In this document: positions 43,465 to 52,410 of the stretch, piece by piece
How the letters are laid out: every line of letters starts with the position of its first letter
Numbering within the stretch: position 1 is the first letter of the stretch
From: Alistipes sp.
Lineage (GTDB): Bacteria > Bacteroidota > Bacteroidia > Bacteroidales > Rikenellaceae
Reading direction: 5' to 3'
Assembly (NCBI GenBank): GCA_017936685.1
Contig: JAGBFA010000004.1
Span: forward strand, 186,001 to 250,000
Length of the DNA: 64,000 bases
The notes under the pieces: generated by a model
What the model was told of the DNA's origin: nothing
Database searches by the model: none
What the model saw: only the letters and a program-made list of their open reading frames with translations
Position numbers and translations under genes: made by a program

Positions 43465-43943
43465 TGTTCAGGGTGTTTGGATAAGTAATCTTGGATGGAT
43501 TTGTAGCGATTCGGTATGGTTGCGTTTTCGTTGAATCCGTTCAGGCAATGCAGCAGTGCCTTTTCCATGCTGACATACCGGCGTGAGAAAGATTGGATAT
43601 TATCCAGACAGTAAGCCTCTATGGCATATTTGAACGGGGCAACTCGTGGTCCGTCTTCTTTGCGGAGTTCTACATACCATCTGAAATCAAGTTGCAGGCG
43701 GAAGCCGTCCGACTCTCCGTTTTTCATCAGGCGTTCTTCGTCCAAAAGCCTGCGAACGTAAGCGGCATCAAGCGGGCCGTCATACTCTCTGTAACATTTG
43801 ATTCGGGCAGTGTACATGGCGGCGTATTGCCGGATGTCGTCTTCGGTAAGTTGATACTCTTTCGGGTAGAAGTCCAACACTTCTTTTGTTGTGACGGGAA
43901 TGATTCGTCCGTCTATTTCTATTTCGTAAGTCTTATTTTCCAT
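43461..43943 (-). CDS. Protein of unknown function
   Basis: 160 residues. An N-terminal beta pair (YEIEIDGRIIPVTTKEVLDF) then helical. Overlaps the upstream gene by one base and the downstream gene by four. Not recognised. Confidence 0.65.
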   Translation of the reverse strand: MENKTYEIEIDGRIIPVTTKEVLDFYPKEYQLTEDDIRQYAAMYTARIKCYREYDGPLDAAYVRRLLDEERLMKNGESDGFRLQLDFRWYVELRKEDGPRVAPFKYAIEAYCLDNIQSFSRRYVSMEKALLHCLNGFNENATIPNRYKSIQDYLSKHPEQ

Positions 43944-44209
43944 TACATGTCTTTGTTAGTGAATTTGGGTCGTGCTCGCTGAACGACGCGCAGATCGGTA
44001 TAACCGATGGCTTTCAGTTCATTGAGTAAATCTTTGTATTCGTTTTCTTGTGCGGGAGACGTATCGGCGATTACACCGGCATAGTCTGCGGCTCCGTGTT
44101 GACCGATGTGCATGTAGGATGTTACGGTGCCGTCATGTGGATTCACATCATCCGGAAAGAGTGCGATGATGTCGCCGTTCTTCCATTTTCTAAAAACCAC
44201 CTTCGTCAT
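43943..44209 (-). CDS. Small protein of unknown function
   Basis: 88 residues starting MTKVVFRKWKNGDIIALFPDD and containing YMHIGQHGAADY. Related-looking proteins are common on Bacteroidetes conjugative elements, but the role is unknown. Starts 20 bp inside the upstream gene. Confidence 0.65.
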   Translation of the reverse strand: MTKVVFRKWKNGDIIALFPDDVNPHDGTVTSYMHIGQHGAADYAGVIADTSPAQENEYKDLLNELKAIGYTDLRVVQRARPKFTNKDM

Positions 44210-44663
44210 TGCGGCCGCAGATTTCTGTGTTCACGAGGATGTCGCCCACGGTTTTCGTGTCTCGGTGGAGCTGGTCGAGAATATCGTCGATATCCTCTTC
44301 GGATACCTCGTTGCCGTTTCGGTTCTCGATGTCGTAGCGAACCGTGGCGTAAACCGTCTTGACATCGGTTGCCCGAGAATCGTTGTTGTTCCCGGCAATG
44401 CCATCGGGAGACGTGATGTCGAATTTCATCAGTTGGGCAAGGCGGTTGTATTCCTCGTCGTAGAACCGGTTGTATTCGTCCTGATACTCTTCCTTGTAAC
44501 AGGTTCCGCTGTCAGGATCGTCAGGGTCCTCCGGTTCGACAAAGAAATCGAAAGGCATTTGGTGTTTGTCAACCAATCGGGCAACGGCCAAATCGCTGGC
44601 AATTTCCATGATAGACGAATTGATTTCGTCTTTGTTCTCTCTGTAATACTGGTGTAAGTCCAT
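44190..44663 (-). CDS. Acidic protein of unknown function
   Basis: 157 residues, acidic (EPEDPDDPDSGTCYKEEYQD, then NEVSEEDIDDILDQL). No signal or motif. Member of the overlapping gene chain 42.3-45.8 kb. Confidence 0.6.
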   Translation of the reverse strand: MDLHQYYRENKDEINSSIMEIASDLAVARLVDKHQMPFDFFVEPEDPDDPDSGTCYKEEYQDEYNRFYDEEYNRLAQLMKFDITSPDGIAGNNNDSRATDVKTVYATVRYDIENRNGNEVSEEDIDDILDQLHRDTKTVGDILVNTEICGRNDEGGF

Positions 44664-44687
44664 ATCATTGTTTTTTTAGAATTGCAT

Positions 44688-45266
44688 TTAACGGGGAATC
44701 AGTTTTATCCCAAGTGCGAAGGCAAGAAAAGCAAGTATCCCTGTGTAATGCTCGGGGAGAATTTCGAGCTCACGCGTAATGGCACCTTCATGGTCATTGA
44801 TGCCACCGGCTTTTAATCGCCCTGTTCCGTCGAGATAAACGTTGGTAATGTTGATATTCCGAGCGCCACGTCTTCCATAGAAAATCATTGTTACGGGATA
44901 ATCACCACCTCCGTATTCGTCGGTGACGGGATATGATGTTATATTCCCGCCATGTCGGGTAAGCAGACGCTCGATAAGTAGTTTCATCTGCTGTTGCAGT
45001 TCCTTTTGATACTCTTGCAATTTTCGGTAATCTTGTGCATCCTGCTCATCGTTGTCGGGATAGTCTCGCCGCATATAAGCGGTTATTGCAGCCTCTGCCG
45101 ATCCGTAATCGTGAATCTCTCCGCCCGGGATGATAAAGCTATTCAGCATCTCGGCTTCCGACGCATCCTTGTGTTGCCGGTACACCCTGCAAAAGATATC
45201 GTCCACATGATCGACATGTGTATTGCCTGTCGATGTGTACTCGATAGTATAGTCTTTGTATTTCAT
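44688..45266 (-). CDS. Protein of unknown function
   Basis: 192 residues from the ATG at 45266, which overlaps the stop of the zinc-finger gene as ATGA; the longer frame upstream is a shadow. Contains a mid-length helical part (YRKLQEYQKELQQQMKLLIE) and ends in a hydrophobic stretch (LAFLAFALGIKLIP). Not recognised. Confidence 0.65.
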   Translation of the reverse strand: MKYKDYTIEYTSTGNTHVDHVDDIFCRVYRQHKDASEAEMLNSFIIPGGEIHDYGSAEAAITAYMRRDYPDNDEQDAQDYRKLQEYQKELQQQMKLLIERLLTRHGGNITSYPVTDEYGGGDYPVTMIFYGRRGARNINITNVYLDGTGRLKAGGINDHEGAITRELEILPEHYTGILAFLAFALGIKLIPR

Positions 45267-45778
45267 AATTTGACGATGTATTTTTCTGTTAACTCTGCAC
45301 GTAGTTTCCGGTTGCCCTGTGCGATTCGGGCGATGAGTTTCTGAATGTGTTTGTTTGCCAGTTCGGCTACCTTTTGCGGTGTCGGCTGGGGCATTGCGAA
45401 TTTCCGGCAGGTCTCGGAGCAGTATTTCTGGCGGGCACGAAGCGGTTTTCCGCAGGCCGGACAACGGCGTTTGCCATCCGTTTCGAGAATCCCCAACACA
45501 CCGGCATGGATACCTTGCCACCATTCCAGACGGTCAATCTCGTAAGCCTGAAGAGTTACGTTGTTGGAGAAATCCCGGGCCTCCAGTTCGACCGAGATTT
45601 CGGAGTTCTCCACGATGACTTTGATGGCCGGGTCGTCGTAGGGAGTTCCGTCGTTATCGAACCAAATAATGAAGGTCGGATCCTCCTGTTCTGCATAATC
45701 GCCCAACGAGAGTTCCGTCAGACCATTGTTTTTCAGAATGGCCACAATGGCGGCCATGATATTGCTTATGTTATCCAT
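45263..45778 (-). CDS. Protein with C-terminal zinc-finger motif
   Basis: 171 residues. A treble-clef-like cysteine cluster RCPACGKPLRARQKYCSETC (about 105-124) follows a ~100-residue N-terminal domain. This ribbon is like those in DUF-type and HNH-associated proteins; it suggests nucleic acid binding. Translationally coupled to the next gene. Confidence 0.7.
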   Translation of the reverse strand: MDNISNIMAAIVAILKNNGLTELSLGDYAEQEDPTFIIWFDNDGTPYDDPAIKVIVENSEISVELEARDFSNNVTLQAYEIDRLEWWQGIHAGVLGILETDGKRRCPACGKPLRARQKYCSETCRKFAMPQPTPQKVAELANKHIQKLIARIAQGNRKLRAELTEKYIVKL

Positions 45779-45847
45779 AAAGAAGAGGTTTTATAAAGAT
45801 TAGTTGATATGTTAAAGAGACCGGCGTTACCCGTCTCTTGATTTTTC

Positions 45848-45888
45848 AAAAAAGGTGGAGCTGCCGGGACTCACGTCAGGACAGCTCC
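45848..45888 (-). terminator. Terminator after the tyrosine recombinase
   Basis: GGAGCTG/CAGCTCC (45857-45863 and 45882-45888); read on the minus strand it is followed by ACCTTTTTTG. Confidence 0.7.
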
Positions 45889-45913
45889 GGTTATCATTAT
45901 GGCGAATGATGTA

Positions 45914-46543
45914 TCAATAATTGAGTTGAATGGTTCCGTAAACTCCGGCAATCTCGTCCTGTCGGATTCCCAGATAGACCATTGTCACCTGTGGCGACGA
46001 GTGTTTGAGAATCATCGACAGCAGGATCAGGGCCTCGGTTGTGCGCCCCATCGATTCGTAAACGTAGCGACCGAAAGTCTTGCGGAAAGTGTGGCTGGAG
46101 AATCGTTTGATCGGCAGCCGATATTTCACCCGCAGATATTTCAGGGTGTCGTTGATGTACTGTGAAGTATAGGGTTTCTTCGTTTTGGGGTTGCAGATGA
46201 CCGGCAACCGTTTATCCGGTGAGCCGAGCAGTTTATATAGCGACGTGATTCGCCGCTGTACGTTTTCGTTGAACGGAATCTGGCGCGTCTTGCCGGTTTT
46301 CTGTTCGATTTTGTAGAGTGCATCTCTTTCGAGTACGTCTTTCCATGTCATGGAAAGAACATCTGACACACGGCAGGCGGTACAGAAAGAGATGCAGCAG
46401 TAGAGTTCCCAGAGGTAGTTGCCGTCTTCGTGAAGGCTGGAAAGCAGGCGGATGAAATCCTTGAATTCCAGCGGCTCGGCGGTGGTGATTTGACCTTTGA
46501 CTGACATAGGCAGATAGGATTTACGTTTATGATACGGCATCAT
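45914..46543 (-). CDS. Short tyrosine recombinase
   Basis: 209 residues from the ATG at 46543, which overlaps the methylase-like gene stop as ATGA; the long upstream frame is a shadow of that gene. Catalytic residues of the phage-integrase fold are present: Arg in CTACRVSDVL (about 50), Lys in EQKTGKTRQ, HTFRKTFG (about 145), His in LKHSSPQ and Tyr in MVYLG. Only ~35 residues precede the catalytic domain, so the usual N-terminal core-binding domain is nearly absent. It might invert or excise a DNA segment of the island rather than integrate the whole element. Confidence 0.85.
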   Translation of the reverse strand: MMPYHKRKSYLPMSVKGQITTAEPLEFKDFIRLLSSLHEDGNYLWELYCCISFCTACRVSDVLSMTWKDVLERDALYKIEQKTGKTRQIPFNENVQRRITSLYKLLGSPDKRLPVICNPKTKKPYTSQYINDTLKYLRVKYRLPIKRFSSHTFRKTFGRYVYESMGRTTEALILLSMILKHSSPQVTMVYLGIRQDEIAGVYGTIQLNY

Positions 46544-47346
46544 GTGCCTGTTTTGGTGGTCGGGGGTTCCTGAAAGAGGGACATGACTTTCGCCCACGTT
46601 TCCCGCGTCCGGAAATAGTCGTCGTAGCCTTCCTGATTGATGAAGAAGACGTAAGGCGGAATGTCGGACTGCTTGAAGAGGTTGTACTCTTTTTGGTCGA
46701 GTTTGCGGACCGTGGGAAGCCCCGTTCTGCATAGGGCTTCGTTGACAATCCATGCACCCCGGAAGTTCTCCATCCGGAGTGAGTCGATGCAGACCACTTC
46801 GCCCACACAGCCATTTATCAGGAAGTTGCACACGCACATCAGGCAGCAGGTGTAGTCGATGTCCCAGGCGACAAGATAGCTTTGCGGTCGGTCGGCCTTG
46901 GCCGCCAACAGCGTTCGGCCACTGCCTGCCGTAGGGTCGCACACAGAAATGATTTTGGACGGTGATTCTTGCTTGCCCATAGTTATCTTCGACATAAGGT
47001 CCGTGATGTGCATGGGTGTGAAGAACTGGCCTTTCTGTTGCTGGCCGCTCTGGGAGGTCAGTGCCATGAACAGGTCGCCGAAAGCATCGTACCAGCCGTG
47101 CCGTTCGATCTGCTGCGACATGATTTGTATCCATGTGGCGAACATGTCGTAGAATACTTTGGTCTGCTCTTTATTGTACCTCCAATCGGAGAGCGGAGGC
47201 GTGTCGGGGAGCGAGAACCCGTGTACGATGTAGCGCAGCAGGTCCTGAAAGACGGTCTTCACGTCCAGTCCGTTCCGATACGTGAAGTCGTTGATTTGCT
47301 TTTCCAGTTCTCGGACTTCTGCCGGGGCGTTGTATCCTTTACTCAT
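46540..47346 (-). CDS. N6-adenine DNA methylase-like protein lacking catalytic motif IV
   Basis: 268 residues. The SAM-binding part of type I-like N6 methylases is clear: motif X GQFFTPMHITDLMSK (about 100-114) and motif I VCDPTAGSGRTLL (about 128-140). Where motif IV (NPPF/Y) should follow DSLRMENFRGAWIV, the sequence reads NEALCR (about 187-192), so the flipped-base pocket residues are missing. It may bind SAM or DNA without methylating. Coupled (ATGA) to the short tyrosine recombinase. Confidence 0.8.
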   Translation of the reverse strand: MSKGYNAPAEVRELEKQINDFTYRNGLDVKTVFQDLLRYIVHGFSLPDTPPLSDWRYNKEQTKVFYDMFATWIQIMSQQIERHGWYDAFGDLFMALTSQSGQQQKGQFFTPMHITDLMSKITMGKQESPSKIISVCDPTAGSGRTLLAAKADRPQSYLVAWDIDYTCCLMCVCNFLINGCVGEVVCIDSLRMENFRGAWIVNEALCRTGLPTVRKLDQKEYNLFKQSDIPPYVFFINQEGYDDYFRTRETWAKVMSLFQEPPTTKTGT

Positions 47347-47360
47347 AACAGTTGAAGAAT

Positions 47361-47390
47361 AAAAAAGGCGGAGAACTTTCGCTCTCCGCC
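47361..47390 (-). terminator. Rho-independent terminator
   Basis: GGCGGAGA/TCTCCGCC stem (47367-47374 with 47383-47390), followed on the minus strand by six Ts. It ends the transcript of the 47413 gene before the methylase-like gene. Confidence 0.85.
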
Positions 47391-47412
47391 TCGGGTGAAT
47401 AAATTGTGTTTA

Positions 47413-47715
47413 CTATGTCGTTTCATCGGGTATTTCGTTGCCCGTATAGGGATGATATAACGGTGTGTTGCCGACAGCTTCCGCGTCAATGGCAAAGCTG
47501 CCGAGCTCCACATCATAGAAGAGTTCCAGTTTCATCGGTTCGGTGGCGGCAATGTGTGCGGCCTCCGATTGTGACAAACCGGAAATCATCAGGCTTTTTA
47601 CCCTTTTTCGGAAAGTCTTCGGGTTGGTTTGGGGTGTCGTCCAAACCTCAACGATTTCCTCTTCGTCATCGGTAATGGCGACAGAGTGGTCGAGAGTATG
47701 CAATTCTTTCATCAT
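47413..47715 (-). CDS. Small protein of unknown function
   Basis: 100 residues from the tandem ATGs at 47715/47712, 11 bp after the upstream stop. Contains RKRVKSLMISGLSQSEAAHIAATEPMKL; the SQSEAA segment is like a short helix-turn-helix, but this is weak. Not recognised. Confidence 0.6.
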   Translation of the reverse strand: MMKELHTLDHSVAITDDEEEIVEVWTTPQTNPKTFRKRVKSLMISGLSQSEAAHIAATEPMKLELFYDVELGSFAIDAEAVGNTPLYHPYTGNEIPDETT

Positions 47716-47726
47716 TTTGGATCTTC

Positions 47727-48311
47727 TTACTCTTCGTCCCAATAGTTCTTCTTGTACAGCTCCCGTTGCTGGTCGAAAGACAAGGAGCTCCACCATGCGT
47801 CGAGGTCCTCGGCATCGCCGGACAGCCGTTTGTTTTCTTCCAGATCAAGGTGTTTCCACCACTGGTACATTCGCTCTTTATACTCTTTCAATGAGACGAA
47901 ATAGTGAGCCTCTTCACACGAGTCGCACCAAAAATCGTCACTGGAATCATCAATGTCCGAGATGTGTTCATTCGTGTTGCCATCGACCCATGCCCGTATC
48001 TGAATGTCACGGGAACCGCAACATTCGCATACGTTGATTTGGCTTTCATCTTCCTCCTTCCTTTCGGTAACGAACCTTTGTCCGTCATAGAGTTCGCACG
48101 CCCGTTCCACGATTTTGTCGCGGGCGTTGTTGCCCAGTTCAGCATAGAAGCGTTCGGCCGCACCCGACAACGTGGCGCTGCTCAGACCGCACCATTTTGC
48201 CCAGAAATGCCCGGCCATGCTCCCGAATACGGTTTCGCATTCCGTTTTGCTCCAGCGGTTCCACATGTAGTAGAAGAAGCTGGAGACGATGTTTTCATTT
48301 GTTCGTTTCAT
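47727..48311 (-). CDS. Zinc-ribbon-containing protein of unknown function
   Basis: 194 residues from the ATG at 48311. Two Cys pairs, CECCGS (about 95) and WCDSCEEAH (about 128), separated by ~30 residues, look like a zinc ribbon. The N-terminal part is helical with many Trp (YYMWNRWSKTECE, HFWAKWCGLS). A DNA-related role is possible; family not recognised. Confidence 0.65.
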   Translation of the reverse strand: MKRTNENIVSSFFYYMWNRWSKTECETVFGSMAGHFWAKWCGLSSATLSGAAERFYAELGNNARDKIVERACELYDGQRFVTERKEEDESQINVCECCGSRDIQIRAWVDGNTNEHISDIDDSSDDFWCDSCEEAHYFVSLKEYKERMYQWWKHLDLEENKRLSGDAEDLDAWWSSLSFDQQRELYKKNYWDEE

Positions 48312-48324
48312 ATTTTCAGATGTT

Positions 48325-48678
48325 TTAGAACCAAGAGATGAGAACCCAATCATTGCTCGGGTCGCTTGCTTTGATCAGGAGGTCGAGCACATTTATAAAG
48401 TCTTCTTTGCTTGTTCGTGCTCGGTTCAACTCCTCGTGAAATTCCTCGGCATGTGCCTGATATGTTTCATTTTCCTCACCAATGATCGTTCGCAAGCGTT
48501 CCAATTCAATGCGTTGAACTTCGTAATCGTCATCGAACTCATCTTCTGCCGAATTGGCGATATCGAACATTGACAGGATGTTGTAAAATGCTTCTTGTCC
48601 GTCACCGCCGAACATTCCGTGGTTGCAATTCATGTATTCGATGCGGTAGATTTTTCCGGTGTGTAAACTTCTGCTCAT
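48325..48678 (-). CDS. Protein of unknown function
   Basis: 117 residues, acidic and helical after a short N-terminal beta part (GKIYRIEYMNCNHGMFGGDGQ). No motif recognised. Confidence 0.6.
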   Translation of the reverse strand: MSRSLHTGKIYRIEYMNCNHGMFGGDGQEAFYNILSMFDIANSAEDEFDDDYEVQRIELERLRTIIGEENETYQAHAEEFHEELNRARTSKEDFINVLDLLIKASDPSNDWVLISWF

Positions 48679-48701
48679 ATTGTATTGTTTTTTATTGTCG
48701 G

Positions 48702-48896
48702 TCAGAAAATGAAATCGACGATGACACGCTTGTCGCCGGAGAGTAACCGCTCGTGATTTACATCATCGTATTTGTAGGTGATGTATTTCTTCACTTCACG
48801 GATATATTCTCCACGTACCCAGACCGGAGCGGTTTCGCGGTCTGAGAGGCGGAAAAACTCTCCTTTTCTGAGTTTTCGGATTGGTTTCTGCTCCAT
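48702..48896 (-). CDS. Small protein of unknown function
   Basis: 64 residues, beta-rich by pattern (KLRKGEFFRLSDRETAPVWVRG). The phrase KLRKGEFFRLS occurs in small proteins of Bacteroidetes mobile elements as far as I recall; the role is unknown. Confidence 0.6.
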   Translation of the reverse strand: MEQKPIRKLRKGEFFRLSDRETAPVWVRGEYIREVKKYITYKYDDVNHERLLSGDKRVIVDFIF

Positions 48897-48912
48897 GCCA
48901 TCACTCGTTTAT

Positions 48913-50124
48913 TTATGCGGCTATTCCGAGTTGTCGGGCGGCATTCCGCATTTCTTCGTATCTGATGCGATGACAACCGGCCGTCAGAATGTCATTTTTG
49001 TATGAATTGATACTCCAATTATGGTTGTTGGCATCATGGACAAGGTCATGACGGAAGTCGGCTTCGTTTTTGTGGAACAGTTCGACCAATTTCCAAAGGC
49101 GGACAGCTTCCTTGGCTTTGACCTGAATGCCCATTGAAGTCTCGATGCACCCGTTGCGTACCCGGAGCAACGCATTGAAGTCAAGACCGTAAGGGAGGGT
49201 GAACCACCTATTCGAGATTTCTCCCGAATACCACAGTTCTTTTTTCTCCTCGAAAGACATGTTGGCTATACGGTGTCGTTCCTCTTCCTCACGCAACCAT
49301 CTCTCACGACGTTCGGCATACCGCTGCTCCCGTAGTTCTTCATTACGACGATTGATTGCGTCCTGCCGTTCTTTACGTTCGGCAAAATGCTCCCATAGTA
49401 GCGGATCGCCGGTACGGTCAATAAAGAGTTGAGAAAGCAGGGTTTTGTATTCTGTGGCTGATGTGGTCTGAAGCAGACCTCGTGCAAGAATATCGAGGAA
49501 CAACTCCTGATATTCTGACTTGTTTTCTCTCGGCAGTTCACTGCAATAACGAGGTCGTTCGCCTGTTACGGTCCAGAATTTCGTAATGTCTTTTTTTGCG
49601 GTACTGCTCAATTTGGCCAGTATCGGCATGAGCCAGCGACCGGTTGCGGACTTTTGCCGTTTGTCAAGTCCCCAGAATTCAATCCAGCGACCGATGTTGA
49701 GCAGGCATTCTTTGACATGTTCCGTATAATTCTGGGTACGGGATTTCTGTTGTGCATTGATGTACTCACTGATTTCTTCCACCTGATCGACAATGTAATA
49801 TGCCGATTCGTAATAGCTACTTTCCAGCAGTTTATCATTGTGTAGGGAAACCGACCGGGGCGTGTAGAAAATCAGTTCTCCGTAGGGAATCGCTTTCCGC
49901 ACCATGCCCATGTGTTTGCAGGTGGTGTTGGAATAGGTCCGGGTCGTTACCAGATAGGCTTTTTGCCCTTGTTGATTTGCTTCTACCGAAGCACATCGGA
50001 AATGTGACCCGTAGGAATAAATATCTTTGCCCTCGAAGTAGAAGTTGCGCCCATTCCGTGCGCTATCCTGACTTTGATGTGCCCATAGATGGGCGACCAT
50101 CGGGGCATCTACGACGTATCTCAT
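48913..50124 (-). CDS. Large protein of unknown function
   Basis: 403 residues, the largest unknown of the island. N-terminal ~110 residues are beta-rich (MVAHLWAHQSQDSARNGRNF, YSYGSHFRCASV), which resembles proteins handling clothed or masked DNA only in vague ways; a middle helical part with long Arg/Glu runs (about 255-295, NRRNEELREQRYAERRERW) is probably a coiled coil; the C-terminal ~100 residues are mixed. No catalytic motif recognised. Confidence 0.7.
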   Translation of the reverse strand: MRYVVDAPMVAHLWAHQSQDSARNGRNFYFEGKDIYSYGSHFRCASVEANQQGQKAYLVTTRTYSNTTCKHMGMVRKAIPYGELIFYTPRSVSLHNDKLLESSYYESAYYIVDQVEEISEYINAQQKSRTQNYTEHVKECLLNIGRWIEFWGLDKRQKSATGRWLMPILAKLSSTAKKDITKFWTVTGERPRYCSELPRENKSEYQELFLDILARGLLQTTSATEYKTLLSQLFIDRTGDPLLWEHFAERKERQDAINRRNEELREQRYAERRERWLREEEERHRIANMSFEEKKELWYSGEISNRWFTLPYGLDFNALLRVRNGCIETSMGIQVKAKEAVRLWKLVELFHKNEADFRHDLVHDANNHNWSINSYKNDILTAGCHRIRYEEMRNAARQLGIAA

Positions 50125-50160
50125 GATGTTTCTGTTTTATCTGTTGAAGAATAGTTGAAA

Positions 50161-50195
50161 ATGAAAAAGAGAAGGCGATGACCTTCTCTTTCGTG
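50161..50195 (-). terminator. Rho-independent terminator
   Basis: AAAGAGAAGG/CCTTCTCTTT (50166-50175 with 50182-50191), followed on the minus strand by Ts. It separates the 50203 gene from the 403-residue protein gene. Confidence 0.8.
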
Positions 50196-50202
50196 TTAAT
50201 TT

Positions 50203-50583
50203 TTATAGTCGTTCGAGAACCTTCCGGAGGAATTTTTTGCTCAGTACCTGTTTGCAGACTGTGACACCGGACCATCCGTTACCGGAGTTCTTGTCGAGCA
50301 GTTCCCTTATGAATGTCAGCCAATCTTTGACCGGCTTTTTGTTCAGCACAATCAACAGGCGTTCGGCTTGAATTGTCCAGTCGTGGAATTCCGGAGACCA
50401 AGGGGCGTTTATCAGTTCGGACATGGGAATCGTGAACATGTTTTTCCCGATTGGCCTGACAGCCGGATTTTGCCCTACGCTGCGCACGGTATCGGCAATG
50501 GCCTGTTCTATACGTTCTTTCTCCCGCTTATACTGTTCTTCCAAACGGTCGAGTGCGTTGATTTGGTCTGCTAAAATACCCAT
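50203..50583 (-). CDS. Protein of unknown function
   Basis: 126 residues. An N-terminal coiled coil (INALDRLEEQYKREKERIEQ) is followed by a mixed domain with WSPEFHDWTIQAERLL. Starts 13 bp inside the SEC-C-like gene. Not recognised. Confidence 0.65.
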   Translation of the reverse strand: MGILADQINALDRLEEQYKREKERIEQAIADTVRSVGQNPAVRPIGKNMFTIPMSELINAPWSPEFHDWTIQAERLLIVLNKKPVKDWLTFIRELLDKNSGNGWSGVTVCKQVLSKKFLRKVLERL

Positions 50584-50855
50584 CCGACAAAAGGTCTTTT
50601 TATGCCGAGTTCCTCGCTGGCCTCATCGCTTCCGCAATCACATTTGCCGACGGGCTTTCCTGAGCCGCATTTGCAGAGATCGATGCCCCAATGGTTGACG
50701 CAATGATTGCAATTACAGAAGACCTGCGGCAGACGTTCTCCCGTGAATCCGATACGGTCGAAAACTTCGCGGCTCATACTGTTACTTGCGCCGTTCTCGA
50801 ATGTTACGGTCATCGCTCCGCATACGCATTCCTGAATATATTGTACCTGTATCAT
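50571..50855 (-). CDS. Small cysteine-rich protein with SEC-C-like motif
   Basis: 94 residues. The string CKCGSGKPVGKCDCGSD (about 60-76) resembles the zinc-binding SEC-C motif of SecA and other proteins; CNCNHCVNH precedes it. Zinc binding is likely; partner unknown. Its start is one base from the stop of the next gene upstream. Confidence 0.7.
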   Translation of the reverse strand: MIQVQYIQECVCGAMTVTFENGASNSMSREVFDRIGFTGERLPQVFCNCNHCVNHWGIDLCKCGSGKPVGKCDCGSDEASEELGIKRPFVGWVF

Positions 50856-50856
50856 G

Positions 50857-51741
50857 TCACGCGGATTCGAGTTGGAATTCGATGCCGGAAGGCAGTTTGG
50901 AATAGTCCACTTTTTTCAGGAAGCGGTCAAATTGTTCCTGGGTAACGATGTCGTTCTTGGAAGCATAGTCCCGCCAGTTGAATACGCCCGTGTTTCGATG
51001 GTCGTAGTAGATGAAGTTGTCGAGTGGCATCCCACAGCGAAGCACGTGGAGTTTGACAGCGAGTTCCTGATCGATTTTCGCCTTTTCATTTGCCGCATGG
51101 GTTTTAAGGTCTTCTATTTTCTTCCGTTTGGCGGCAAGCAGGGCTGCGTGCCTGCGTTTTTTGATGTTGGCGGGCAGATAATACCCTTCGGCAATTCTGG
51201 ATTCCACAAGCTGGAATTCTTCCTCTGTGAGAGGGGTGAATTGATAGCGAACGGAGGTGTCCTCAAATTGTTCTCCGGTCAGCTCTTCGAGTTGTTTGAT
51301 TGCGGCGCGGGCTTCCTCCTCCCAACGAGTAGGTATGCCCATCGTCTGAAGCAGGTAGGTAAAGTAAAGTTGGTCTTCCGCCTCACGAAGGAATCGGTCG
51401 TACTCTTGTTGGGTAATACGGAGTTCGCTCATTGTAACCTCCTTGGAACTGTTTCGCAGGTGGTAAAATCCGTTGCCTTGCGCATACATCGGTGCTCCTT
51501 TGGCATCGCACAAGTGTAAGGCGATGAACGGACGCAGTTCGGGAAAGGCCACTGCAATTTGTTCATGGCAACACCCTGCCATGCACCATTTCCAGACGCC
51601 GTATTTGTCCTTTTCGTAGATGGTTGCTGTAATGCCGAAGTCGGCATGTCCGTTGCGGCAGTCATCGTCGAGCCGCACCTTAACGTCTATTTTGTAGCCG
51701 TTTATGATTTTTGTTGCGTTATATTTCAGTTTATCAGCCAT
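50857..51741 (-). CDS. Protein of unknown function
   Basis: 294 residues. An N-terminal beta domain (about 1-105, KIINGYKIDVKVRLDDDCRNG), a helical centre (about 110-225) with basic heptads (RRHAALLAAKRKKIEDLKTH), and a C-terminal part ending KLPSGIEFQLESA. Not recognised. Confidence 0.65.
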   Translation of the reverse strand: MADKLKYNATKIINGYKIDVKVRLDDDCRNGHADFGITATIYEKDKYGVWKWCMAGCCHEQIAVAFPELRPFIALHLCDAKGAPMYAQGNGFYHLRNSSKEVTMSELRITQQEYDRFLREAEDQLYFTYLLQTMGIPTRWEEEARAAIKQLEELTGEQFEDTSVRYQFTPLTEEEFQLVESRIAEGYYLPANIKKRRHAALLAAKRKKIEDLKTHAANEKAKIDQELAVKLHVLRCGMPLDNFIYYDHRNTGVFNWRDYASKNDIVTQEQFDRFLKKVDYSKLPSGIEFQLESA

Positions 51742-51752
51742 TGCGGTATGTG

Positions 51753-52409
51753 TTAGTTTGTTGATAATGCAAATTCCGGGAATGGGAGCTCCAGACCGAA
51801 TGTGCGGAGATGTTCGGACTGGTTTTGCCGGTTGTCCTCGGCAATTTTATCATCGATGTAAGCCTGGCATTCGCTTTTGAGTTGGTCAAGCCCGTCATCA
51901 CCGAAGAAGCCCCAGCAACTGTCCAGAATTTCCGTGTCGTCATCTTCCGGCGTAACCTGAAATCCGTACACTTCACCATGCAGGTATTCATTGTACGTGT
52001 CGATTTCATTTTGGAGGTATTCCTCGATTTTCTTGCGGCGGGATTGCGTGAGCACTTTCCAGCCGTATTCCTTTTTTACCTGTTCAACACTGACCGCCAC
52101 AATCCCGAACCATCCGCTGTCCCATCGGCACGAGAAGGGGCCGGATGAAATGCTGAGACCACTATGGTCATAGAGAAAAAGGTTCAAAGCGACATGTTTT
52201 TGCAGGAATGATTTCCGAATGTTTCCGGGACGGCCGTCGCATACTTCGTCGAAGTCGAAATGTTCGTCGAACTCCTTTTCAGGACGGTAACGTCGGTGTG
52301 CCGTGTAGAACGTGCCGAGGTTGCTCCACTCGCGCGGACTTTCGGGACAGTCATCGTAGTAGATATTGATGTGGTGTCCTTTATAGGTTATTTGTTCGTA
52401 TCTGTTCAT
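51753..52409 (-). CDS. Protein of unknown function
   Basis: 218 residues starting with a beta-rich segment (YEQITYKGHHINIYYDDCPE) and ending with PFPEFALSTN. Contains the phrase RWDSGWFGIVAVSVEQVKKE (about 118-137), which I associate with small phage and conjugative-element proteins but cannot name. Placed between two other unknown genes with gaps of 1 and 11 bp. Confidence 0.65.
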   Translation of the reverse strand: MNRYEQITYKGHHINIYYDDCPESPREWSNLGTFYTAHRRYRPEKEFDEHFDFDEVCDGRPGNIRKSFLQKHVALNLFLYDHSGLSISSGPFSCRWDSGWFGIVAVSVEQVKKEYGWKVLTQSRRKKIEEYLQNEIDTYNEYLHGEVYGFQVTPEDDDTEILDSCWGFFGDDGLDQLKSECQAYIDDKIAEDNRQNQSEHLRTFGLELPFPEFALSTN

Positions 52410-52410
52410 A

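Noticed and set aside
45914..46543. Integrase of the whole island
   Set aside because: It is in the interior, lacks most of the N-terminal core-binding domain and has no visible attachment site next to it, so I do not call it the element integrase.
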